Positions 6,577 to 13,132 of a stretch of DNA of 13,518 bases are shown piece by piece. Position 1 is the stretch's first letter. Each line of letters starts with the position of its first letter. The notes beneath the pieces are model-generated. The model saw nothing but the letters and a program-made list of their open reading frames with translations. It was not told the origin of the DNA and ran no database searches. This DNA is from T1Sed10-7 sp047921175 (lineage in GTDB: Bacteria > Actinomycetota > Nitriliruptoria > Nitriliruptorales > Nitriliruptoraceae), in assembly GCA_047921175.1 (NCBI GenBank), contig JBLRWQ010000075.1:1-13518 (forward strand), in the 5' to 3' direction. A program made the position numbers and the translations under genes.

Positions 6577-7536
6577 GTGTCGTCTGCGCCCGAGGAGCCG
6601 CTCGCGGTGGCCGACGACGCTGCGGTCGAGGCGGTGCTCGAGGTGCCCACCCGGGCCGGGATCTACCGCCGGCTCCGGCTCGAGGGGCAACCCCTGTCCG
6701 CCCGCGAGATCGCCGCGATGTTCGGCCTCCACGCCAACGTCGCCCGCACCCACCTCGACGCGCTCGCGGCGGTCGGCCTGGTGCTGGTCGGGTCACGCAA
6801 GCACCCTGGCGGCGGGCGCCCCGCGCGGGTCTACGTGGCGCGGGAGCAGGTCGCCGGCCCCGACCCGCAGGTCCCGCCGGGCGGCCAGCTGGCGGTCCAT
6901 GCCGTCGTCCAGTTGATCGCCGGTCTCGCCGAGCATCGGGCGAAGCTCGCGATCCTCGCGGAGGAGCAGGGGCGCAAGCTCGTGTCGGCGGTCGCCGGAC
7001 GCGCCGCGGCCCGGGACCTGGATGCCGCGGCGGTGGTGGCCGTGGAGGCGCTCAAGGCCGCCTTCCCCGAGGTCCGCCTGGCCGGGGTGGCAGACGAGCA
7101 GGTGGTCATCGAGGGCTTCGACGCCGGGCTGCGACTCGTCGGCGAGGTCGACGGGCAGGTCGGTGACGCCCTGACCATCGGGTTCGTGCGGGGTGCGCTC
7201 GCGGCTGCCGGGGCGCCGGCGCGCGTCACGGCCCGGGCGGGTCGCGCCGTCGCGGTGCTCGACGCGGACGCGGTCGGTGCGGTCCCGGCGCCGGCTGACA
7301 GCGTGGACGTGCGGCGGCTCCTCGGCGACACGGGTGTCCGCACCGCCATGCGGGCGATGGAGGGGTTGGCCCCCGGCGACCACCTCGAGGTCCTGACCGA
7401 CGTCGAGGGCTCCCCGGCCGCGTACGCGCGCTGGGCGGACCGCGCCGGCCACGAGGTGGTCGACGTCGCGCGCGTCCGGGACGCCCGCGGCCGCCGTGCG
7501 GTGCGGGTGCTGCTCCGCAAGGCCACGGGCCGCTGA
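6577..7536 (+). CDS. HTH regulator with cysteine-less TusA-like C-terminal domain
   Basis: The 319-residue product opens with an ArsR/SufR-like winged helix (about 22-90: TRAGIYRRLRLEGQPLSARE, IAAMFGLHANVARTHLDAL, then GLV and a GGGRPARVY wing). A middle sensor-like region follows (about 105-235). The end (243-315: SVDVRRLLGDTGVRTAMRAM, GLAPGDHLEVLTD, GHEVVDV) resembles the TusA/SirA fold. In TusA the CPxP motif carries the sulfur-accepting Cys; by alignment its four positions here read GDTG (250-253), so sulfur transfer is not possible through that residue. The middle region also lacks the metal-binding Cys of SufR-type regulators. The GTG at 6577 was chosen because GAGGAGG sits five bases upstream; the longer Arg-rich extension is not protein-like. 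It lies 119 bases ahead of the acyl-CoA dehydrogenase on the same strand and may regulate it. The ligand is unknown. Confidence 0.75.
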   Translation: MSSAPEEPLAVADDAAVEAVLEVPTRAGIYRRLRLEGQPLSAREIAAMFGLHANVARTHLDALAAVGLVLVGSRKHPGGGRPARVYVAREQVAGPDPQVPPGGQLAVHAVVQLIAGLAEHRAKLAILAEEQGRKLVSAVAGRAAARDLDAAAVVAVEALKAAFPEVRLAGVADEQVVIEGFDAGLRLVGEVDGQVGDALTIGFVRGALAAAGAPARVTARAGRAVAVLDADAVGAVPAPADSVDVRRLLGDTGVRTAMRAMEGLAPGDHLEVLTDVEGSPAAYARWADRAGHEVVDVARVRDARGRRAVRVLLRKATGR

Positions 7537-7554
7537 GCGGCCACCTCGCCGCAC

Positions 7555-7613
7555 GCCGAGGCGGAACGTTTCCCGCTTTGCCGTTCCGATACCGAGGTGG
7601 CACGCTTGCCGCT
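7555..7613. repeat. Two dyad-bearing repeats, period 36, before the acyl-CoA dehydrogenase
   Basis: Two copies starting at 7556 and 7592 share CCGAGGYGG followed by MACGYTTSCCGCT (18 of 22 positions identical). Each contains a short imperfect dyad, GGAACGTTTCC and GGCACGCTTGCC. They lie in the 119-base gap between the HTH regulator and the dehydrogenase. Operator sites for that regulator are one reading; a dispersed intergenic repeat is another, since related copies occur at 1809 and 8828. Confidence 0.45.
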
Positions 7614-7655
7614 CCGGTGGGAGGCGCCGGGTAGCACGGAGCGAGGGAGCGGGTC

Positions 7656-8807
7656 GTGGACTTCCGTCTCAGCGAGGAGCAGGAGGCCTTCCTGGCCTCG
7701 GTCAAGGACTTCGCCCGCGAGCACGTCGAGCCTGGGGTGCTCGAGCGCGACCGGGCGGGTACGTGGGACTGGGACGTGTGGCAGCAGGTCGCCGGCTTCG
7801 GGCTGGCGGGGCTGCCCATCCCGGTCGAGTACGGCGGCTCGGGTGCCGACGTGCTCACCACCGGCCTCGCCCTCGAGGGCCTGGCCTACGGCGGCCGCGA
7901 CGCGGGGCTCAACCTCTCCCTCGGCGCGCACCTGACCATCGGGGCCATGCCGATCGCCCTGCACGGCAGCGAGGAGCAGAAGCAGCGCTGGCTCCCGAAG
8001 CTCGCCGCCGGCGAGACCGTCGGCGCGTTCGCGATCACCGAGCCCGAGGCCGGCTCCGACACCGCCGGGATGAAGACCCGCGCGGAGCGGCACGGCGACA
8101 CCTACGTGCTCAACGGCACGAAGACCTTCATCACGAACGGCTCGCTGGCCGAGGTGGTGACGGTCGTCGCCCGGACCGATCCGGATGCCCCCGCGGGGCA
8201 GGCCTTCACGGCGTTCCTCGTGGAGCGGGGCACGCCTGGCTTCGCGGTCTCCAAGGAGCTCAAGAAGCTCGGGAACCGGACCTCGCCGACGGTGGAACTG
8301 TCGCTGGCCGACGTCGAGGTGCACGAGTCGCAGATCCTGGGCGATGTCGGCAGTGCGCTGTGGAAGGTCGGCTTCGAGTGCTTCGACTGGGAGCGCACCG
8401 TCATGGTGGCCTCCGCGATCGGCTCGATGCAGCGCGACCTCGAGGAGTCCGTGCGCTACGCCAAGGAGCGGGAGGCGTTCGGCAAGCCGATCGCCCGGTT
8501 CGGGGCCATCCAGCACAAGGTCGCGCAGATGCGCATCCGGCTGGAGATCGCACGTCTCCTGCAGCGCCAGGCGGCCTGGATGAAGGACAACGGCATCGAG
8601 CACTCGACCGAGGCGGCCATCGCCAAGGCCTACATCGGCGAGGCGGGTGTCGAGTCGGCGCTGGACGCGATCCAGCTCCACGGCGGCTGGGGCTACGTGG
8701 ACGAGTTCCACGTCGAGCGCTCGCTCCGGGATGCGAAGCTCGCCGGCATCGGCGGCGGCACCACGGAGATCCAGGAGATGATCATCGCCCGGACCCTGCT
8801 CGGCTGA
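7656..8807 (+). CDS. Acyl-CoA dehydrogenase, isovaleryl/long-chain-type catalytic Glu
   Basis: This cytosolic FAD enzyme makes the alpha,beta double bond in acyl-CoA thioesters during fatty-acid or branched-chain amino-acid breakdown and passes electrons to electron-transfer flavoprotein. The 383 residues cover the whole family: N-terminal helices (1-120), the FAD/substrate strand AFAITEPEAGSDTAGMKT (from 124), NGTKTFITNG (153-162), the helical C-terminal domain with REAFGKPIARF and QLHGGWGY, and IGGGTTEIQ near the end. The usual MCAD/SCAD base, Glu in the YEGT motif, is Gly here (IGGGT). Glu247 in FDWERTVMVASAIGSMQ aligns with the base of isovaleryl-CoA and long-chain dehydrogenases, so the enzyme should be active and of that class. 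The GTG at 7656 follows a GAGGGAGC-type site. It is the partner of the upstream HTH regulator; exact substrate is not determined. Confidence 0.9.
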   Translation: MDFRLSEEQEAFLASVKDFAREHVEPGVLERDRAGTWDWDVWQQVAGFGLAGLPIPVEYGGSGADVLTTGLALEGLAYGGRDAGLNLSLGAHLTIGAMPIALHGSEEQKQRWLPKLAAGETVGAFAITEPEAGSDTAGMKTRAERHGDTYVLNGTKTFITNGSLAEVVTVVARTDPDAPAGQAFTAFLVERGTPGFAVSKELKKLGNRTSPTVELSLADVEVHESQILGDVGSALWKVGFECFDWERTVMVASAIGSMQRDLEESVRYAKEREAFGKPIARFGAIQHKVAQMRIRLEIARLLQRQAAWMKDNGIEHSTEAAIAKAYIGEAGVESALDAIQLHGGWGYVDEFHVERSLRDAKLAGIGGGTTEIQEMIIARTLLG

Positions 8808-8852
8808 GCGCGCCGCCCGTGGCGGGTACCGAGGTAGCGCCGGGAGCGACGG
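8808..8852. other. Gap between convergent dehydrogenase and LacI genes
   Basis: Forty-five bases separate the convergent stops. A 5-bp stem (CCGCC-CGT-GGCGG, about 8815-8826) is the only structure, too weak to call a terminator. A degenerate copy of the intergenic repeat, ACCGAGGTAGC, begins at 8828. Confidence 0.35.
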
Positions 8853-9914
8853 TCAGCGGGCGCCCGCGGTCAGGTCGGCTGGCTCCGTGCGCAACCCGTT
8901 CGGCCGGGTCGCCGCCGGGCCGGTCGAGCCACGCACGACCAGCTCGGGCCGGAAGGTCAACTCGGGGGTGGCGGCGTCCGGATCGGCCACCTGTGCGGTG
9001 AGCAGCTGGACGACCGCGTCCGCCATGCGCTCGAAGGGCTGCTGCACGCTGGTCAGCGGCGGGTCGTAGTAGGCGTTGGGGCCGGCGTCGTCGAAGCCGA
9101 CCACCGACAGGTCGAAGGGCACGTCGAGCCCCTGCTCGCGCGCCGCGCGGATCACGCCGAGCGCCATGCGGTCGCTGGCGCACACCACGGCCGTCACGCC
9201 GCGCGGCAGCAGGTTCACGCCGGCCGCATGCCCACCCTCGATGCCGTAGATCGTGTCGGTCATCAGGGTCGGGTCGACGGTGAGGTGGGCGCGCTCGAGC
9301 CCGTCGAGGTAGCCCAGCCGCAGGCGGCCTGCGGTCACGTAGCGGCTGGGCCCCAACGCCAGCCCGATCCGGGTGTGGCCGAGCGACGCGAGGTGCGCGA
9401 CGGCCAGGCGGGTCACCTCGGCATGGTCGACGGTGACCGCCGCGATGTCGAGCAGGTCCTCGTCGCGACCGTTGACGAGCACCAACGGGAGGCCGTGGTC
9501 GTGGAGGTCGTGGTAGCGGTCGTGGTCGGCGGAGGTATCCGCGTGCTCCCCGGAGATCAGCACGATGCCGGTCACCGCATGGTCCTGCAGGACGTCGAGG
9601 TAGTCGGTCTCGCCCATGCCCGAGGGTGTCGACGTGCACAGCACCGTGGTGAGGCCCTCACGTGCCAGCCGGGACTCCAGCGCCTGCGCGAAGCGGGGGA
9701 AGACCGGGTTGTCGAGCTCGGGCACGATCAGCCCGACCAGCCCGGTCCGCCGAGCCGGCCGGAGCCGGCCGTGCTCGTAGCCGAGCTGCGCCATCGCCTG
9801 CAGGACCGCCCGGCGCGTGGGCTCGGCGACCCCCGGCTTGTCGTTCAGGACACGGCTGACCGTCGCGGTGCTGACACCGGCGTGGTCGGCGACGTGCTTC
9901 AAGCGTGGCTTCAC
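8853..9914 (-). CDS. LacI-family transcriptional repressor of the mal locus
   Basis: This is a sugar-responsive repressor of 353 residues. Its N-terminal HTH (about 5-50: LKHVADHAGVSTATVSRVLN, then a hinge-type segment) is followed by a periplasmic-binding-protein-like effector domain (about 57-335: GLVGLIVPELDNPVFPRFAQ, GIVLISG, LASLGHTRIGLALG, VCASDRMALGVIRAAREQGL, VVGFDDAGPNAYYDPPLTSV). The GTG at 9914 was chosen because it places the HTH three to five residues from the start as usual in the family; the open frame continues far upstream through malE but that part is antisense. No strong Shine-Dalgarno precedes it. It is divergent from malE across 156 bases, so it most likely controls malEFG and itself, with a maltooligosaccharide or related sugar as inducer. 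It is the equivalent of Streptomyces MalR in position; orthology is inferred. Confidence 0.9.
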   Translation of the reverse strand: MKPRLKHVADHAGVSTATVSRVLNDKPGVAEPTRRAVLQAMAQLGYEHGRLRPARRTGLVGLIVPELDNPVFPRFAQALESRLAREGLTTVLCTSTPSGMGETDYLDVLQDHAVTGIVLISGEHADTSADHDRYHDLHDHGLPLVLVNGRDEDLLDIAAVTVDHAEVTRLAVAHLASLGHTRIGLALGPSRYVTAGRLRLGYLDGLERAHLTVDPTLMTDTIYGIEGGHAAGVNLLPRGVTAVVCASDRMALGVIRAAREQGLDVPFDLSVVGFDDAGPNAYYDPPLTSVQQPFERMADAVVQLLTAQVADPDAATPELTFRPELVVRGSTGPAATRPNGLRTEPADLTAGAR

Positions 9915-9943
9915 GCCGCGGACGATAGTCCACCACCGAACAT

Positions 9944-10014
9944 CCTGCAAGAATTCCCGGAAATACTTGACAGATAGATGAAACTTGTTGCAAACTCTGA
10001 GATGACCTTGCACC
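9944..10014. promoter_or_regulatory. CTTGCA-type repeats in the lacI-malE intergenic region
   Basis: Four related sites lie in this AT-richer stretch: CTTGCAGG on the minus strand (9944-9951), CTTGACAG (9966-9973), CTTGTTGCAA (9984-9993) and CTTGCACC (10007-10014). From memory, Streptomyces MalR recognises repeated CTTGCAG-like motifs between malR and malE, so these are good candidates for the operator of the adjacent LacI-family protein. They overlap the malE promoter, consistent with repression. Exact half-site pairing cannot be set by eye. Confidence 0.5.
9967..9996 (+). promoter_or_regulatory. malE: Candidate malE promoter
   Basis: A perfect -35 hexamer TTGACA (9967-9972) is followed at 18 bases by CAAACT (9991-9996), a weak -10 of the xAnnnT form. 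The malE start codon is 75 bases further on. The -35 overlaps the CTTGACAG operator-like repeat. The LacI gene promoter must lie in the same region on the other strand, but no single choice stands out. Confidence 0.45.
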
Positions 10015-10023
10015 ACCCAGCTT

Positions 10024-10046
10024 CCGCGGGGCGAGGGGTCCCGCGG
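10024..10046 (+). other. Hairpin in the malE leader
   Basis: CCGCGGG (10024-10030) pairs with CCCGCGG (10040-10046) around a 9-base loop, 15 bases before the AGGAG ribosome site of malE. It may stabilise the transcript or affect translation; nothing more can be said from sequence. Confidence 0.4.
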
Positions 10047-10070
10047 CTGGTAACCGACCCAGGAGCAACG

Positions 10071-11387
10071 ATGAAGCGGTACCGCAAGTGGATCGCCATC
10101 GTCCCGGTCGCTGCCCTCGTGCTCGCCGCTTGCGGCGGGGACGCGGAGGAGCCGGTGGACGAGCCCGTCGAGGAAGAGACCGAGGAGCCCGAGGAGGAGG
10201 CCGAGGAGGAGGCCGAGGAGCCTGCCGAGGAAGCCGAGGAGGAGGAGGCCGCGCCGGTCCGTGCCGACGCCGACCTCGTGATCTGGGCCGACGACACCCG
10301 TCGCCCCGTCATCGAGCCCTTCGCCGAGCAGTTCGGTGAGGAGCAGGGCATCACCGTCGCGGTCCAGGAGGTCGCCTTCGACCAGATCCGCGACAACGTG
10401 TCCGTCCAGGGCCCGGCCGGCCAGGGGCCGGACGTCTTCATCGGCGCCCACGACTGGCTCGGTGAGCTGGTCGAGAACGGCGTGGTCGCCCCGCTGGACC
10501 TCGGCGCCTCCGCCGGCGACTACCTCGAGGTCGCGACCCAGGCCTTCGCCTACGACGGCACCAACTACGGCCTGCCCTACTCGATCGAGAACATCGCACT
10601 GATCCGCAACACCGAGCTCGCCCCCGAGCGTCCCGAGACCCTCGAGGAGATGGTCGAGATCGGGCTGGCCGTGGTCGAGGCCGGCGACGCCGACCTGCCC
10701 GTGTCCTGGCAGCAGAACGGCAACGGTGACCCGTTCCACAACTACTGGCTCGTGACCGCGGCCGGTGGCTACGTGTTCGGTCAGGCCGACGACGGCTCCT
10801 ACCTGCCGGACGACCTCGGGATCGACTCCGAGGGCGGCCTGCGCGCGGCCGAGATCTTCGGTGACCTGTACGGGCAGGGCTTCCTGAACGTGGACGTGAC
10901 CTACGACGTCATGATCGACAGCTTCTCCACCGGCCGTTCGCCCTTCGCGGTGACCGGGCCGTGGGCCGTCGGGGACTTCGCCGACGTCGACTTCGTCGTC
11001 GAGCCCTTCCCGACCGTCGAGGGGGGCACGCCGGCACCGTTCGTCGGTGTCCAGGGCTTCATGGTCTCCGCCTTCGCGGAGAACGACCTGGCGGCGCGCA
11101 CCTTCGTGCTCGACTTCATGGGCAGCGACGAGGTCCAGCTGGCGCTGTACGAGGCGGGCAACCGTCCCCCGGCCAAGGTCGGTGCGTTCGAGCAGGTCTC
11201 CGACGACCCGATCGTCGCGGGCTTCGGTGCCGCCGGTGAGACCGGCCGCCCGATGCCGGCCATCCCCCAGATGGGTTCCGTCTGGGCGGCGTGGACCGAC
11301 GCCTACGAGAACATCGCCGCAGGGCAGGACCCTGCCGGTGCGTTCCAGCAGGCAGCCGACCAGATCCGTGAGCTGATCGGACTCTGA
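10071..11387 (+). CDS. malE: Maltose/oligosaccharide ABC transporter substrate-binding lipoprotein
   Basis: This is the extracellular sugar-binding component that delivers maltose-type oligosaccharides to MalFG. The 438 residues start with a lipoprotein signal (MKRYRKW, hydrophobic core, lipobox LAAC, lipidated Cys21). An exceptional acidic linker follows (24-62; 22 of 39 residues Glu), then a family-1 binding protein: DLVIWADDTRRPVIEPFAEQ, GPDVFIGAHDWLGELVENGV, NYGLPYSIENIALIRN, NGDPFHNYWLVTAAGGYVF, FAVTGPWAV, GVQGFMVSAF and a C-terminal MPAIPQMGSVW segment typical of MalE. The ATG at 10071 was chosen because AGGAG lies five bases upstream and the lipoprotein signal follows directly; an earlier in-frame ATG at 9978 falls inside the promoter. 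The malF start lies 122 bases downstream beyond a stable hairpin. LacI-family control is expected. The sugar bound is inferred from MalE/F/G likeness. Confidence 0.9.
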   Translation: MKRYRKWIAIVPVAALVLAACGGDAEEPVDEPVEEETEEPEEEAEEEAEEPAEEAEEEEAAPVRADADLVIWADDTRRPVIEPFAEQFGEEQGITVAVQEVAFDQIRDNVSVQGPAGQGPDVFIGAHDWLGELVENGVVAPLDLGASAGDYLEVATQAFAYDGTNYGLPYSIENIALIRNTELAPERPETLEEMVEIGLAVVEAGDADLPVSWQQNGNGDPFHNYWLVTAAGGYVFGQADDGSYLPDDLGIDSEGGLRAAEIFGDLYGQGFLNVDVTYDVMIDSFSTGRSPFAVTGPWAVGDFADVDFVVEPFPTVEGGTPAPFVGVQGFMVSAFAENDLAARTFVLDFMGSDEVQLALYEAGNRPPAKVGAFEQVSDDPIVAGFGAAGETGRPMPAIPQMGSVWAAWTDAYENIAAGQDPAGAFQQAADQIRELIGL

Positions 11388-11396
11388 TCGGAACCC

Positions 11397-11427
11397 GGTG
11401 GGGGCGGCGGATCTCGCCGCCCCCACC
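11397..11427 (+). terminator. 13-bp hairpin between malE and malF
   Basis: GGTGGGGGCGGCG (11397-11409) pairs perfectly with 11415-11427 around a 5-base loop, nine bases after the malE stop. No T-run follows. In binding-protein operons such intercistronic stems often protect the upstream message or cause partial termination, giving more binding protein than permease. Confidence 0.65.
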
Positions 11428-11509
11428 ACCGATGACCTGGCAGGATGCGGACCTGCCGCACACGCGGTGACGGTGACCTCGGCGGTCGCCGGTCATGAGG
11501 GAGCACATC

Positions 11510-13132
11510 ATGGCGACGACGGGGGGCCAGGTGGCCTTCGCTGACCGGCTGGCCGAGCGGCTCGGTGCCGGGAGCGTCGCCGGCCTGCTGCTCAAGCTGC
11601 TCTTCCTGGGCGTGGTCAACGGGCTCACGCTCTACGCGGTGCTGACCCTGCTCCCGATGCGGGAGTGGACCCCGCTGATCGTCGTCGTCGTCGCGACCGT
11701 CGCGATCGACGTCGTCTACCTCTCCAAGCGCACGTTGCCGCTGAAGTTCCTCCTCCCGGGCACCCTCGCGCTGCTCGTCTTCCAGGTCTACCCGGTCCTG
11801 TACACCGCCTACATCGGCTTCACGAACTACGGCACGGGCAACGTGCTGGCCGAGCAGCAGGCGATCGACCAGATCATCAGCAACTCGATCATCGTGCCGG
11901 ACGACGCCATCCGGTACGCCTCCACGCCTCTGGCCAACGACGCGGGCGAGCTCGCGCTGCTGCTCGAGGACCCGGACGGGGACCTCTTCCTCGGCACCGA
12001 GGAGGGGTTGACCATCCTCGACGAGGGGGACGTGGTCGGCGAGGGCGCCGACCGGGTCGTGGTGGGGGAGTTCCGCCCGCTGCGCCTGGGTGACCTCGGT
12101 GACCGCGAGGCGGAGATCCTGTCCTTCTCCGTCCCGCTTGATGCGGGCGACGTCGACGAGCTCGACGTCGACGCGACCGCCGACGCCATCAGCGTCCAGA
12201 CCTTCAACACCGCCGCAGTGGCGATCCAGGGGCTCGAGTACGACCCCGTGACCGGCGTGATGCGCGACGTGGAGACCGGGACCGAGTACCGGGCGGTCGA
12301 TGGCACCTTCACCGCCGAGGACGGCTCCACGCTGCGCCCCGGCTTCCGTGAGGTGATCGGGTTCGACAACTACCGCCGGGTGCTGACCTCCCCGGCCATC
12401 CGCGGGCCCTTCTTCCGCGTCTTCGTGTGGACCTTCGCCTTCGCGATCCTGTCGGTGCTGACCACCTTCGTGCTCGGCCTCGCCCTGGCGCTCGCGCTGA
12501 ACGACCCCCGGATGAAGCTGCGTCGCACCACCCGGTCCCTCCTGATCGTCCCCTACGCGCTGCCGTCGTTCATGACCGCGTTGATCTGGCAGGGGCTGCT
12601 CAACACCTCCTTCGGCCCGATCAACCGCATGCTCGGGACCGAGATCCCCTGGCTCTCCAGCCAGGCGTTCGCGGGAGCCCTGCCGAAGTTCTCGGTCATC
12701 CTGGTGAACCTCTGGCTCGGGTTCGGCTACATGTTCCTGATCACCACCGGTGCCCTGCAGGCCATGCCCGAGGAGGTCAAGGAGGCCGCCCGGGTCGACG
12801 GCGCGAGCGGCTGGCAGATCCTCCGGCAGATCACCCTCCCGCTGCTGCTGGTGGCGGTGGGGCCGTTGCTGATCGCCTCCTTCGCGTTCAACTTCAACAA
12901 CTTCAACACGGTCTTCCTGCTCACCGGCGGTGGGCCGCCGATCCAGGGCACGCTCACCCCCGCCGGCCATACCGACATCCTGATCAGCTTCAGCTACCGG
13001 CTCGCGTTCGCCGGAGGCCGCGGCCAGGACTTCGGGCTGGCTGCGGCGATCTCGACGATCATCTTCTTCCTGGTGGCGATCTTCAGCTACCTCGGCTTCA
13101 AGCGCACCGCCGTGCTGGAGGACATCAACTGA
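11510..13132 (+). CDS. malF: Maltose ABC transporter permease MalF
   Basis: This is one of the two membrane subunits of the sugar importer. The 540-residue product has three N-terminal membrane segments (about 23-47, 54-71, 79-103), then a large extracytoplasmic loop (about 105-300) like the P2 loop of E. coli MalF that contacts the binding protein. The binding-protein-dependent permease core follows, with membrane segments from about 305 onward. The EAA loop (EEVKEAARVDGASGWQILRQ, from 421), which docks on the ATPase, is intact. The ATG at 11510 was chosen over one at 11495 because GAGGGAG sits six bases ahead of it. Its stop overlaps the malG start by one base, implying coupled translation. 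The loop is acidic and its sequence is poorly conserved compared with the core. No ATPase gene is visible. Confidence 0.92.
   Translation: MATTGGQVAFADRLAERLGAGSVAGLLLKLLFLGVVNGLTLYAVLTLLPMREWTPLIVVVVATVAIDVVYLSKRTLPLKFLLPGTLALLVFQVYPVLYTAYIGFTNYGTGNVLAEQQAIDQIISNSIIVPDDAIRYASTPLANDAGELALLLEDPDGDLFLGTEEGLTILDEGDVVGEGADRVVVGEFRPLRLGDLGDREAEILSFSVPLDAGDVDELDVDATADAISVQTFNTAAVAIQGLEYDPVTGVMRDVETGTEYRAVDGTFTAEDGSTLRPGFREVIGFDNYRRVLTSPAIRGPFFRVFVWTFAFAILSVLTTFVLGLALALALNDPRMKLRRTTRSLLIVPYALPSFMTALIWQGLLNTSFGPINRMLGTEIPWLSSQAFAGALPKFSVILVNLWLGFGYMFLITTGALQAMPEEVKEAARVDGASGWQILRQITLPLLLVAVGPLLIASFAFNFNNFNTVFLLTGGGPPIQGTLTPAGHTDILISFSYRLAFAGGRGQDFGLAAAISTIIFFLVAIFSYLGFKRTAVLEDIN

Noticed and set aside
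7563..7585. GGAAC-N15-GTT as an ECF sigma promoter before the dehydrogenase
   Set aside because: The spacing is shorter than usual for ECF promoters and the bases are better explained as part of the 36-base-period repeat.
6831..8711. 626-residue minus-strand open frame
   Set aside because: It is antisense to the HTH regulator and acyl-CoA dehydrogenase genes, with low-complexity Arg/Ser/Thr content typical of a GC-rich shadow frame.
9978..10070. ATG at 9978 as malE start
   Set aside because: It lies inside the promoter/operator region and would put 31 residues ahead of the lipoprotein signal.
9915..11429. Upstream extension of the LacI frame to an 858-residue minus-strand protein
   Set aside because: The added part is antisense to malE and has no family features. 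The LacI HTH begins at the very N-terminus when started at 9914.
11495..11509. ATG at 11495 as malF start
   Set aside because: It overlaps the GAGGGAG ribosome site that is correctly spaced for the ATG at 11510.
11303..12970. 555-residue minus-strand open frame
   Set aside because: It mirrors malE/malF codons and has a Gln/Glu/His/Arg-rich composition without domains.
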